Shown here: positions 52,489 through 64,000 of the stretch, in pieces
Layout: each line of letters starts with the position of its first letter
How positions within the stretch are numbered: position 1 is the stretch's first letter
Source: Lyophyllum atratum
Lineage: Eukaryota > Basidiomycota > Agaricomycetes > Agaricales > Lyophyllaceae
DNA: 64,000 nucleotides
Direction: 5' to 3'
Assembly (NCBI GenBank): GCA_014905825.1
Contig: JACGCN010000013.1
Span: forward strand, 868,001-932,000
Position numbers and translations under genes: made by a program
The notes under the pieces: generated by a model
The model's database searches: none
Seen by the model: the letters and a program-made list of their open reading frames with translations, nothing else
What the model was told of the DNA's origin: nothing

Positions 52489-53071
52489 TACTTGTATGGC
52501 TTAGGTACCCTGCTTGTTTCGATAGCTTCGCGTTGTGGTATACAAGTACCGATTACAAGAAACTACAAAAAAGTACAGATCTAGAGAGATAAACTAAGCT
52601 GAAGACATTCTTGAGATAGTTGGTAAGTGTATAGAATAGTTAGAGTGTGGAGTAGTAGTATTGCCCATAGGCGACGTGATATAGTCATATGGTCATGAAA
52701 ATGAATGTGAATACAAATGCCAAGCACAGATGGGCGAGATATGGAGAGGAGACCAGAAGCAAAAGAAGGTACATAACGAGTGGTGTGAAATGGCAATGCA
52801 AAATTCATAAGGGGTCATGAGATGAGAAAGGGATTGACTGGGGGCATGGAAGATGCGAGAAGGAACAAAACCGGAGATGACCGCACCAATCTAGGTTTCG
52901 ATCGAGCTTTATAAGGCCAGCCTCGTCTTGAAAGCGCGCCAACTTCCGGCCCTGCCGCAACCCCCCCCCCCCCACGGATCCCACGAAAACGGAAACGGAG
53001 CCCATCAATACGCCTCCCTGCAAAATTCAAATTGAAGCCTGACTGAAGCACCGACAAGGAGAACACAAGGC
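52489..53071. other. Convergent 3' spacer with a poly-C tract
   Basis: Between the stop codons of the F-box and DUF262 genes. It contains an uninterrupted run of 13 C at 52961-52973. No gene seen. Confidence 0.5.
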
Positions 53072-56000
53072 TCACCGTCGCGCACGACTGCGAGGATCCG
53101 GCACCTGACGCTCCTTTCGTGGCCTGTCCCGGTATCGGTCGTATCGATCGTCATCCCTCTCCGAATGATATCCTCCTCTGCTCGAATACACGTCTCCCTC
53201 TCTGAAGGATCCGGACGACCCCCTAGACATCGAGCTTGAGGCTGAGGCCGGTGGCGGGGGCAGGTGCTGCGGATGCGACATCATCGCAGCGGGCATCGTA
53301 GGGGTCACCTTAGAAATCGGACCCATCTCCCTCAAGTTAAACAATCCCCTCGGCCCAGGTGCCGACAGTGGCTGCCGCTGCTCAGCAGACGGCGGCTGAC
53401 TCGGAGGCTGTTGCCGCTGACCTGGACCTAGACCTTGGCTGGCTAGACCCCCAGACGTAGACGGTCCAGGCCCACTTCGCCACTGATCCACATCGGTGTT
53501 GATATGCGGAACTGCAGGCGCGGTGCCAAACCGCGACCCAAAACGCTGGAAAGGCGGGACATGACCCAGGACATCCCTCGTCCCGTCCGCCATCTCGACG
53601 TCCGGCTGTGAACCGGGAGGCAGCTCCCGGTACGCGACGGGGGGTGCACTTGCCACCGCCGGTCGGCGTAGGGGTGGTGAGGTGGGTACTGAGGCAGCAG
53701 GCGTCAAGGGCTTAGGTGTCAACGTGCTCGCAATCCTATCAAGTTCCGTCTGAAGTGCTTCCTCAGCAGCATCCTTCGTGGTCACCGGTGTGACTGGCCG
53801 GTTCAAGAATGGACGAGGGCGCGGATCCGGGGTGGGCAGGTGCCAGCCGCCTGAAACCGAGGAGCTCGCAGACATGGACATGGACACGCTCGGGGAAGGG
53901 CGCTGCTGGGTGCTACTGTCCGCAGCTGCAGCGACCTTGGCTCTGGCGGCGCGTAAAGGAGCGAGTCTATCTGGGTGGAAGGAAGGTGTCTGAGCGAGTG
54001 GGGGAGGGGTAGCTGAGATTGCAGGCGAAGGTCTGGGCTCGGATTTGATGCGATCCATGAAGACTGTTTTGGGAGGGACAAGCATGGGCGAAGTAGCGTA
54101 GGAGCGATTGGGAGGACGAGGAGGGAGACGTTGGGCGGGTAGGGGTGCGGAGGCGGCAGAGACGGTAGGTAAGGCAGATGGGCGTGGCATAGGCGACATG
54201 TCTGGTGTGGATTTCTGACTGCTGTCACGTTCAGAGAGGAACCTGTGGGACGAAGAGGCGACTGCGTTGGTGGTTGGTTTCTTTGACAGTGAAGTTGATG
54301 GCGGTGCAGATAATTTAGGGCCACCTTTGCCAACTTGCGAAGTCATCGCGACACCCTTGGCGGACGTCGATGCCTTCGGCTTCACAAGGTCCTTTTGTGC
54401 GCCTGCTGAAGCAGCGGGCTTCGCGCTGGGCCGTTTGACGCTCGTCGCACCTTTGCTCGCGGATGGGGGCGCGCTCGCAATTACTTTCGCCGATGCAAGA
54501 TTCTTGACCGACTTTCGGGCGGCCGCAATCTTCTTCGGAGGAGCAAAACGCTTGACTATAGGTTGATCATCATAGTCATCATCCTCAGATTCCATGTCAG
54601 ATTCGATGTAACTTTTCCTTTTCGCGGAGATCGTTTTCCTCTTTGGTGCGTTATCCACTGCCTGGTTATCGTCGTCTGAGCTACTGTCGCTTCGTTTCCG
54701 TTTTGACTGGCTAATGCTCGCGGAGGTGGTCGCCACGGGCGACGCTGCCCGTTGGTGATCGAATGTAATCGATGCCGCACTTTTGTCGCCATTACCATCG
54801 CCCTTCAGCGTCAAACGTTTAACCTTGTCAACGACGAACGCCGCGAGTTCCTTATATATCTTCGCGGCCGTCTTTGCCTTCAAACTCTCCTTCATCTGCC
54901 TTACTGCGTCCGCCAGCTGGGCCAGCGAAAGTGTCTCGCGGTGCAGATAGACCATGAATCCTGCCATGACGAACATCGTAGGTTGGAGGTCGAGAAAAGG
55001 CTGGCTCCATTTTGAGTGACTAATAAGGCAGTTGAGAGTGTCGATGGTGCCCATGGCCGCTGATCGGAGCTTCGGGGTGGGAGGGGTCTTTAAGTGGAGG
55101 AAAGTTTCGACATTCCTGAGCTTGAGCTCGGTGGTGGGGTAGTCGCCCTTCTTGTTCGAGATGTTGTGGTTGATCAGGGCCGCAATTTGTCCTAACATGA
55201 GGAAATCTCTCCCTTGCGCTTTGTCCCAATTGTAGAAGTCTCGGATAACCATAGCGGTCCTGTGCATATCTCGGACCAAATCCGCGTTAGGTCCATTGAA
55301 GGCTTTCAGTCGCTCTGCAGAGCTCGTGAACTGCTGTATGTCTTGAAGTGACAATGTAAGACTTACCATGAGCTGTCAAGGCAACCGCATTCTGTACCCG
55401 CTGTAAAAACCCTATCTGTAGGTAATGCAAATGTAATTGATGAGGAATTCAACGATACCTGAAAGATTTCACGCTCCTCGTGGTCGCTAATGTCTTTGTA
55501 TTCGTAGACAGCGATATTCATAAGACAAAAGCGCTGTCGTTGAGCAGGTGAAATGACGTTTTTTGCAGGTTTATTGTCTGGTGGTTTGTCATACCACAGC
55601 TCGCGATTTAACTGACTGGAGGATTTTTAGGACGCGGCGCATGTGACAAAGAAAACAAACTCACGAATCTCTATCTGAAAGAAGCGCGAAGTAGGGTAAA
55701 GATGTCGAAAAGTAAACGAAGTTCGCACTGAGGCTTACAGGGGATCTGGAGAGAAAAGGTCAGACAGCGTATAAACCTAGATATGGACTTTCTCACTTGA
55801 TTTTCCATAAATCTACAATTATATTGAGCATCCTTCGCCATTTCGTCGAGATACGGTAGACTTACTTTTGGATCGCTGTTATCCTCTGCTTCCCGTCAAT
55901 GCAAACCATTATCTCTCTTCCGTCCTCTGGTCGGGGCCTGACGGCTGTATATTCCGAGTCAGGATCCATAGGGCGAGGTAAATCCAGGAGGTGCATGACG

Positions 56001-56475
56001 AACCAAAAATGAGTGGAAAGACAGCGTAGTTGTGCATTAGGGAGTCGATTAGGTATCCCTGGTTCTGATCGGTCCATACAACGTCTTTGAAGATAAGATG
56101 TCAAGGGATATCCAGTTGAAAGGACTGAAAGGGGTTAACTCACCCCGTTGATATTCGGGGTTCAGGTCAATCACGTCCATTTTCAAGTAACCTAAAATGC
56201 GCCATGAATGAAAGCTACATGAACATCGAAAACTAGGACTCACGATAGAGGCTGTCTGGAGACATAATCTTATGGTAAACTTCCTTTAGGCGGGGAATGA
56301 CTTCGTTGGCGGGTTTCTTCGCGGGCTTGGGTTTCGCAGGCTTGGGCTTTGCTGCGGCTTCTGCTTGAGCTCGGGCTTGCGCCGCTTGAGACGCCTTTGA
56401 TATGGCTAGCAGTGGCGTCTCGTCCTCGTCTGAGAGGTCTGTGAGATCGGAGTCGTCCCAGTCGTCGAACAGCAT
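53072..56475 (-). CDS. DUF262 (ParB/GmrSD-like fold) protein with long disordered tail and three micro-exons
   Basis: The 968-aa model starts at 56475 with an acidic stretch (DDWDDSDLTDLSDEDE) and a KPKPAK linker. The DUF262 core follows: DVIDLNPEYQRDVVW (about 83-97) and CIDGKQRITAIQKF (about 135-148). These are the two conserved motifs of this family, which is related to the DNA-cleaving GmrS subunit and ParB fold. Then come EEREIFQRVQNAVALTAHERLKAF and WDKAQGRDFLMLGQIAALI. The last 600 residues are low-complexity (Ser/Pro/Lys; RKRSDSSSDDD, basic RDRPRKERQVPDPRSRARR end), likely nuclear. Exons (minus): 56244-56475, 56144-56191, 56004-56084, 55866-55944, 55797-55812, 55739-55745, 55665-55674, 55459-55615, 55367-55400, 53072-55314. 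The 16-, 7- and 10-nt exons are flanked by canonical GT..AG ends and restore QIPYRDSQLNRELWYD. The biological role in fungi is unknown. Confidence 0.82.
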
Positions 56476-57032
56476 GTTCAGGCGACACGCTGTCTTGTGT
56501 TAGAGTAGAGCAGGGGTAGCTTGTACTAGGCGGTGTTGAGCAAATGGATGGTGGCGGGAGGGAAGAAGAGTGAAAGGTAAAAGGGTCTTAGATATCGCAA
56601 GGGCCGGACGGGGACCGTTCGCTTCTTTTGTGTGTGGTTCTGGGGTCAAGCATGGTTGAGTGCCGATCGAAGGATTTATTATTACCGCCCAGATATTACG
56701 AATTGAATTGATTGGCAACTAATCGTCTGTCAGGTTTTTCCCGTGTTTCGTGTTTCCAGCTTGGTTGGACGCGATCTACATTGCTCGCCGTGTATAGCTA
56801 GGCAAGTTTAGTCGTTTTAAGGTTTTGGGTACCGCAACAGACAAGGTTAATGGTGGACCTGATGTCCGACCTGATCTTTACCTACCACACATAACAACCC
56901 GCTTTCGGACAATCGTCGAAGCAGCTCTATGTATGCTGTCCGGGGTCTTGGCAGCTCGCCGGTGATAGCCGAAAACGAGGCCACTGAACGCATGATAAAC
57001 AAGGTCACGAAGCTCAGGCCATCACCAACAAA
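56476..57032. promoter_or_regulatory. Divergent promoter region, DUF262 gene / SMC2
   Basis: 557 bp between divergent ATGs. No gene inside. It presumably carries both promoters. No distinctive motif stands out. Confidence 0.45.
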
Positions 57033-60000
57033 ATGAGGATTGAAGAACTCGTCCTCGAGGGTAGGATTGCGATAATCGCCTCATCTTGATCCTACCGCTC
57101 AACTCCACGTTTTCCTAGGTTTCAAATCATACCCCGTACGGACACAAATCACCGGGTGGGACCCCTCTTTCAACGCGATCACGGGTCTCAATGGTTCGGG
57201 CAAGTCCAACATTCTCGACGCGATATGTTTCGTTCTGGGTATTACGAACATGGCGCAGGTACGTTGACTATATTATGTACCTGATATAGGGAGCTGAGAG
57301 CGCGTTTTTCGGTGCAGATGCGCGCTGCGAATCAACAAGATCTCATCTACAAACGCGGACAAGCTGGTATCACCAAAGCCAGCGTCACCATCGTATTCGA
57401 CAACTCTGACAAGTCGAAGAGCCCGGTAGGGCAAGAAGCCTACAAGCAGATCACTGTGACGCGTCAGGTGCGTAGGCTAAGCCATACGCTTTCGCGATGG
57501 AAGCTCATTTTCTACAGGTTGCATTACCCAATGTATCCAAGTACCTCCTCAATGGGCACAAGGCGCTCCAGGCGAACATACAGACATTATTCCAGTCCGT
57601 TCAGCTCAACATCAATAATCCCAACTTTGTCATTATGCAGGGCCGGATCACGAAGGTGTGTCTGGGGCGTGGCGATGCTATCTTTGCCTCGTTCTGATGA
57701 ATAACACCTTAGGTGTTGAACATGCGACCTCAAGAAATTCTCGGGATGGTCGAAGAAGCGGCGGGCACGCGGATGTTCGAGGAACGTAAGGAAAGGGCCA
57801 TCAAGACGATGGGCAAGAAGGATAAACGCGTGCAAGAAATCCTATCCCTCTTACGAGAGGAAATCACTCCAAAATTGGAGAAGCTCCGTACGGAGAAACG
57901 GTCATTCATCGCGTATCAGAAGTCGTGTTCGGAGCTGGAGAAAATCGGACGCGTATTGCGGGCATGGGAGTGGTCCGACGCGCAGGACAAGGTGGTGAGG
58001 AAGGAGCAGGAGATTGAGGACAAGAAGGCTGAGATTGAGGCGGTGAACAAGAAGAAGAAGAAGGCACTGAAAGAAATTGAGGCGGCGGAGAAGGACGTGG
58101 TGGATGTGACGAAGAAGAGGGACGCGGAGATGAGTAAAGGTGGGAAGATGAAGAAGCTGGAGGACGAGGTTCAAGAACTCGACAAGGCTACTGTGAAGAT
58201 CAAGACGCAGGCCGAAATCCAGGAAGGGACGATCAAGGACGAAGAGGCGAATATCACTACTCTTAATGGCGAATTGCAAGAGGTGGGTTATGAACATATC
58301 CAACTATGGATATCGCTAACTTTTTGCATAGCTGCAAGCTTCGCTCACCGAAAAGAAGGCTCAGCTCGGCAAACTGAATGCTTCCTACGGCACCATCAAC
58401 GAACAACACAAAGCCGCCCAGACTAAACTATCCACCGCTGAGGAGCTCCTCCAGACGCTTCTGACAGGCCTCTCCTCGAACAAAGCGAACAACTCTGGCG
58501 GTGGCTACATGGGTCAGTTGGCCGAGGCGAAAGGACGCGTTGCGCAGGGTCAAGCTGAGGAGGAGCAGAGCAAGGTGAAGCTCGGGATGAGCGAGAAGGA
58601 GCTCAAGACCCTCGACGCGCGGTGGAAGGAAGTCGAGAAGGATGCACGAAATGGAGAGAAGGAGATGGAGAGGAAGAAGGCGGCGGTGGAGGAGTGCCGC
58701 ATGAAGATGAACAAGTGCGGGTGGAATCAGGAGATGGAACAGGCTGGTGATGAGAAGTTGAGGGCTGCCAAGGCGGAGGTTCGCGCTTTATCTGACGTGC
58801 GTCTTATTGGTCTCTCTAGATCATGTGGGATGAGGTATGCTGAATTGACGGTGTGGTTTACAGCAACATGACAGGGTAAAGCAGGGTCTTGGCAAGCTCA
58901 ATTTCGACTACACAAGTCCATCACCCAACTTTGACCGGCGGAAGGTCAAAGGCCTCGCGGCGTCGCTCATCTCGCTCGAGGAGAAGCACTACGACAAGTC
59001 TACCGCGCTCGAAATCGCGGCTGGCGGGAAACTGTACCAGGTGGTCGTCGACGATGAGAGAGTCGGCAGCGACCTCCTGAAAAACGGAAATCTCAAGAAG
59101 CGGGTGACGCTCATCCCTCTCAACAAGATCTCCGCCTACAAACTTTCCCCTAAGGTGAGCACCCGCACTCTCACATAATTTCGATCTGACTGGATTTGTA
59201 ATTTTTAGCAACTAGATGCAGCGCAGAGGCTCGCCCCAGGCAAAGTCCACCAGGCCCTCTCCCTCGTCTCCTACGAGCACGAAGTCGCGAACGCCATCGC
59301 ATACGTCTTCAGCGACAACCTCATCTGCGAGGACGCAGAGTCCGCCAAGCAAGTGACCTTCTCTCGGGATGTCGGTGTGCGCTCCGTCACGCTAGCCGGC
59401 GACGTCTACGACCCATCCGGCACGCTCAGTGGCGGGTCCGCTCCAAGCGGCAGCGGGGTCCTCATCCAGGTGCAGGAGCTCATGGCGATCTGGGGGAAAC
59501 TGTCGGCGGCGCGGAAGAGGCTGGAGGCGTTGGAGAAGGAGGAGGAGCGGGTGAGGAAGGTCCGGGACGAGTGGAGGAAGCTGGCGACGGATTTGGAGAT
59601 GAAGGAGCACGAGGCCAAGTTGATGGAACAGCAGGTGCAGGGGAGCAATGCTGCTCGGGTGAGTGGCAAGATGCATCTATCATTTCTTGGTCTTCTGACG
59701 TCTGATCTTTGCGAAAAATAGATTGGTACGGACGTCGAGGAGTTGAAAGAGAAGATTGAGAATCTGAAGCTCGCGGTGCAGGCGGCTAAAGATAAGCAGA
59801 AGGAAGCGAAGGAGGAATGTAAGAAGCTAGAGCGTGATATGGCGGAGTTCAAGAATAACAAGGAGGGCAAAACCGAAGAACTCAAAGTAAGTTCCGATTA
59901 TTGACCACTTTCCGCTGTTGTCCAGCACGAACTAACCGCCCCTCTATCCCCCTCCAGGCTGATATTCAGAAGCAAAAGGCCGCCCTACAACGGCATGCCG

Positions 60001-61550
60001 TCACTGTCAAGACGCAGCAAAAGGAGGTACAGACGGCCGCGCTCGAACTCGGTACGGAGCTTCCATTCCTTCCTTCCCCGTGCTGTTGGCTGATGGGCGT
60101 CCCATGTGCTACCAGAACAGATCGAAAAGGACATCGAAACCGCAACCAACACGCTGGATGAGGCAAAGGCCGGCGTGGTAAAACTTCACCGCAAATTGGA
60201 AAGACTGAAGGAGCAGGTGGTTGAGTGTGAGGTATCGTTTTCCCCACCTGCAATAATAGGAAGATCAGGAGGCTCAACATTTATTTATATAGGCTGCACA
60301 TGCAAAGGCTGCGAGGAAGCTCCAGGAGGAGCTCGCGACGCTCACTCGGTTCGATAGCGAGCTGAAGGAACTTGCGAGTGTCATCAAGGAGAAGAAGCAG
60401 GCGGTGTCGCAGGCCGACCTTGACACTAAGGGCTTGGAACACGCGGTCCAAGCGCTAAATAAGGAGAAAGCCGCGGCAAGTAATTTTGTGGCCAACCTCG
60501 AAAAGCAATATGAATGGATTGTGGAAGACAAGGAGTAAGTTCGGCTTTATGACGTGCTTCGTTTGAACCGCTGACGGGGGTGCAGCCAATTCGGGAAGGC
60601 AGGGACACAGTATGATTTCCGAGGCCAGGATATCGGCACGATGAAGGAGAAGGCGAGGGGGCTGGAGGAATCGCAGAAGGGCATGAAGAAGAAGGTTAAC
60701 CCGAAGGTCATGAATATGATCGACAAGTGAGTATCTCTTCATTTTGGAGTCAGACATGATTAAACATGTCCAAAATCAGTGTCGAGAAGCGTGAACTGGA
60801 TCTTCAGAAAATGCTCGCAACGGTGCAGAAGGACAAGGAGAAGATCGAAGAGACTATTGACGAGCTTGACCGATACAAACGGGATGCACTGCAAAAGACC
60901 TGGGAAAAGGTCGATGGGTAAGTCCCTGAGCATATAATTATCACGATAAATTTATCTTCATGCTCGCTCCCGCAGGGACTTTGGTGGGATTTTCGCAGAG
61001 CTTCTTCCTGGAAACTTTGCAAAGCTGCAGCCGCCAGATGGGCAGGATCTCATGGACGGTCTTGAGGTGAAGGTGCAGCTTGGAAGTGTGTGGAAGCAGA
61101 GTTTGACGGAGTTGAGCGGTGGTCAAAGGTCAGTCATCTTCACGCCATGGTGGTTGTGGAAAAAAACAAATCAATTGACATGGTACATCCCTCCCCATCT
61201 AAAGGTCGCTCATTGCTCTGTCCCTAATCATGGCACTCCTCCAGTTCAAGCCTGCGCCCATGTATATCCTCGACGAGATCGACGCAGCGCTGGATCTTTC
61301 GCACACGCAGCATATCGGGCAGTTGTTCCGGACGCGGTTCAAAGGGTCGCAGTTTATCGTCGTGTCGCTGAAGGAGGGGCTGTTCACGAATGCCAATGTT
61401 CTGTTCCGGGCTCGGTTCCGGGACGGGACTTCTATTGTAGAGAGGACGGCGCAGAGATCGGGGTCGACGTTGTATGCGAATGGCGATGGAGATGGCAAGA
61501 ATGGAGACGAGCGGAGTACAAGGCGGAGGAGGGTGGGTGGTGGATCATAG
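57033..61550 (+). CDS. SMC2: SMC2, condensin ATPase subunit
   Basis: Core ATPase of condensin with SMC4; compacts chromosomes in mitosis. The 1,208-aa model has the N-terminal ATPase half ([22 protein letters not shown], Walker [27 protein letters not shown]), [33 protein letters not shown], a long coiled coil, and a hinge ([43 protein letters not shown]). A second coiled coil and the C-terminal half follow: signature [18 protein letters not shown] and Walker [15 protein letters not shown]. It ends in a basic tail ([12 protein letters not shown]). Sixteen exons: 57033-57060, 57119-57258, 57318-57467, 57518-57655, 57713-58282, 58332-58796, 58864-59154, 59209-59658, 59722-59886, 59958-60051, 60116-60231, 60293-60534, 60586-60726, 60780-60917, 60976-61128, 61205-61550. 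The length is usual for the family. Confidence 0.96.
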
Positions 61551-63908
61551 GGCGTTGTCTCTTTTCTTGCTTCTCTGCTATTAGGTGTTCGAATAATTGT
61601 GCTAATCCTGTATTTTTACTGCCATAAAATGCTCATGGCCATACGATGGTTATGGCCATTGCAACGCATGCGAGGCCAACGTATGGTGAAAGACGTTCTC
61701 CTGTGGTATAGTCCTTTCAGAAGCATGCTGCAAACGCGTACGTCACTCCTTACCTATCCGTGCAGACATATAGAACAGCCCGAGGAATCTTCGAGTAAAT
61801 AAGAAGATTAATGTTAAGGAAGGCGATGGTTGTATGATTCAACGCACCCTTGTTTATTTCTATCTATGAGTCGCGGCGCAACAGCTCGGACGTATGTGCA
61901 TGTGCAGATGCACAACAAAATGACCAGAAGTAACGATTGGAAGTTGAAAAGCGCTGACTATAAGAAGAATGAGGAGGTGCAACCATGTGGGTCGATATAC
62001 GTACCATGAAGCGTGAAGGGGCTTGCCCGTAAGTCGGTGACACTCGGTGCACTCGAGAGGTTCAACACGGTGACGCCCACGTTGCAGATCGTGGGAACTC
62101 AAGACTCAAAGGTCATGATACACATGTACAAACACACAGCTTCTTGCCTCCTCCACTCGCGCTAGCTCGCGCTCCACCAAGATGATCAATTCGGTCCCCT
62201 TCATACCGTCAAAGAGCATGCTGAGTGACTATGAATCACTATCAGGCCCACGACATATACGCCATAGATTTTGCTGCAACCAGTTGCTGCAATCCCCTGG
62301 CCATATTACCGAACAAGTGCAGACCTCTATCCTGGTTGTGGATTCCTAAGACAGCTGCCATGTCACTCGTACCCAATGAATCAAGTCATTCCACAACCCA
62401 TACATTGGACCCTCGCAAGCCTGTCATAAATCTCATCCATGGCATCGCTTCACGCAATCGACATCGTGGAGTTTTGATCACACCACAGACGTTCTATGGA
62501 GTCGCGAACCGCCTGACCTGGCGAGACTGGTTATCCCATTCACACGACCACGTTGTCTGACGCTTCTCTTGCGATCTTCAGGGGCAGGTTCCCGAGGCTT
62601 GCGAAAGAGGAATAGGATGCAAATTCCTGTGATCTGAGATCTTCCCTGTTGGCGAATCTCTTGGTCTCACATCATGGTAGTTAGCCCGTACGTTGCTTTG
62701 CATGTTATCTCTGCACCTGTAAATTTAACCCACATCGCTTTATCTGTACGCTGCTTTCCATGTCAAGATCAGTCAAGTCTCACTATCGTTATGCCGCCGA
62801 TCAACGCTGATTCTGCTCTTGTTTTTCTGTATGGAATTGTGGAAACCACCGTGTAGCAACAGGTAGCACGCCAGTGTTTCCGCCTGCGGTTATAGTTTAT
62901 GAGTGACATCGACCTTCCAGAACGACAACTTGTCGACAAGAGTCACAAGACCTATCTCGGCTGACTCTTTACGATGTCACGATCATGTGGTTTTATTTTG
63001 GAGGGCCGCGTGACCCCAAATGTACCCGTGAAGCTTCTAGTTTTCCTTGGCTATCATTCATGCCACCGTATCCTAAGACTCAAGCTTGCGACCAGGTTCA
63101 AGTCTCAATGCCGGAAATCGCTCTTATCTCATCTGTGCTCCACTTACTGGCAGTGGTAAGCGACATACGCGGTTATCTTTACATCCCTGATCCGTTCGGG
63201 TATTTACAAGTTCCACGAACACCTGAGGGAAGAAGGAAGAATCCGGTCTGCCCCGTTCGACCCTTTCGTTCTCAAGTACTGTCTATCGTGGTACGCAGTA
63301 GACCCTCTGTCGGACCTCCTGCCAATTTTATTCTCTTTTGATGGGCGCAAAGCGACTTGTAGTTTGGTTCGTTCTATGTCCGCTTTGGCGTAAGAGCTGA
63401 TGTCTATCGACAGAATCTTAACAAATTGCATAATTTGGATTGCTCCCAGCCGCATGGTGGATCATACCGCGAGCTTTATGGCCCATCCTGTCCATTATCC
63501 TGGGATGTTGCCGTCTCGTTCGGGCACCTATAGAGGAGGCGTGATCATAGCCATGGCTCTAGATACTCCACCCCGCCTGGGGAATCACCGGCCAGCACTC
63601 CATAACGAATCACAAGTGAGGTAACACATGTGAAGCGGTGGTTGTACGCACGGTCAAACCCAAATCGCTGGACAGACGTGCCTTCCATGATCGTGATTCT
63701 CCCGTTACGTTTACTTATCGGGGAGTGGTCTGTCAAGAGTCCACGCCACGATCTGAAAGCTAGACTGAGAGCCATCCATGCGCTGCTTCTCTGGAAGGGG
63801 TTCCCTCGCTTATCTATCGTTGACATGTGGTGCCAAAGTTGCAAGTCCCTACAAGAGAGCGAGTTCACGGCGTGACCCTTCAAGCTTCCTTGCTTCTAGT
63901 CCTCCAAC
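61551..63908. other. Long intergenic region, no gene supported
   Basis: 2.4 kb with only short overlapping frames (for example plus 62225-62560, minus 63545-63883), none with domain features. It presumably holds the SMC2 3' UTR and the promoter of the gene starting at 63909. Confidence 0.45.
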
Positions 63909-64000
63909 ATGTCTGATACTGATACAAAGCATGATATGAAGCTGGACGGCAACGAGAAGGCTCTCGACGACGAAGGTACTAAACTTTATTGTCTATCCTG
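63909..64000 (+). CDS. 5' end of an unknown gene, cut by the window edge
   Basis: The ATG at 63909 opens a hydrophilic frame MSDTDTKHDMKLDGNEKALDDE, followed by a likely donor (GTACTA) at 63976. Such charged starts are common in fungal membrane transporters, but nothing here proves it. Confidence 0.45.
   Translation, partial: MSDTDTKHDMKLDGNEKALDDEGTKLYCLS

Noticed and set aside
54267..54566. 99-codon plus-strand frame inside the DUF262 gene
   Set aside because: Antisense shadow of the low-complexity tail.
61551..63908. Several 60-118-codon frames on both strands downstream of SMC2
   Set aside because: Mutually overlapping, no domain signatures and no consistent splice pattern.

Overview
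This window is nuclear DNA of a filamentous basidiomycete, most likely an Agaricomycete. The genes are dense and carry many introns of about 42-75 nt, mostly with GT..AG ends and donors such as GTAAGT, GTGCGT, GTACGT and GTTCGT. The gene set also fits: TKL-type kinase relics, a Tnp2-type (CACTA) transposase, a DUF262 protein, an intracellular dye-decolorizing peroxidase and an HNH-domain protein of the kind common in mushroom-forming fungi. No tRNA, rRNA, CRISPR or prokaryotic operon is visible. No species is claimed.

Layout. 0-1.9 kb: 3' part of the GATOR2/SEA subunit MIOS/SEA4. 2.4-3.3 kb: APH-like phosphotransferase (-). 4.9-6.2 kb: decayed TKL kinase. 6.9-8.8 kb: repeat-rich non-coding block ending in a 1,035-bp element with about 180-bp terminal inverted repeats. 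10.8-20.1 kb: mitochondrial EF-G, a kinase relic, SEC13, HAL2/MET22 phosphatase and a small one-TM protein. 20.9-25.8 kb: LCHN/DENND11 and prefoldin 5 (divergent), then a zinc alcohol dehydrogenase. 27-33.5 kb: TRM112 and RRP45 (divergent, 116 bp apart), a C2H2 zinc-finger protein and arginyl-tRNA synthetase. 33.8-37.4 kb: HNH protein and DyP peroxidase. 37.4-47 kb: gene-poor, repeat-rich island with an unrecognised frame-slipped gene, a GC-rich tandem duplication and an apparently intact CACTA transposase. 47.1-61.6 kb: 5-oxoprolinase/HyuA-like gene lacking the HyuB half, F-box protein, DUF262 protein and condensin SMC2. 63.9 kb: 5' end of another gene.

Most intact genes are housekeeping: nutrient signalling (MIOS), secretion and nuclear pore (SEC13), translation (mEF-G, ArgRS, TRM112), RNA decay (RRP45), cytoskeletal folding (prefoldin), sulfur/PAP metabolism (HAL2) and chromosome condensation (SMC2). 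They do not form a pathway cluster. The exon models were built by hand from splice signals and family similarity. Summed exon lengths were checked to be multiples of three for every complete model. The most unusual features are the DUF262 gene with three consecutive exons of 16, 7 and 10 nt, the HyuA-only oxoprolinase gene, paired in-frame starts in ArgRS and HAL2 that suggest dual targeting, GC-AG introns, and the TIR element whose inner ORF begins at the edge of its repeat.
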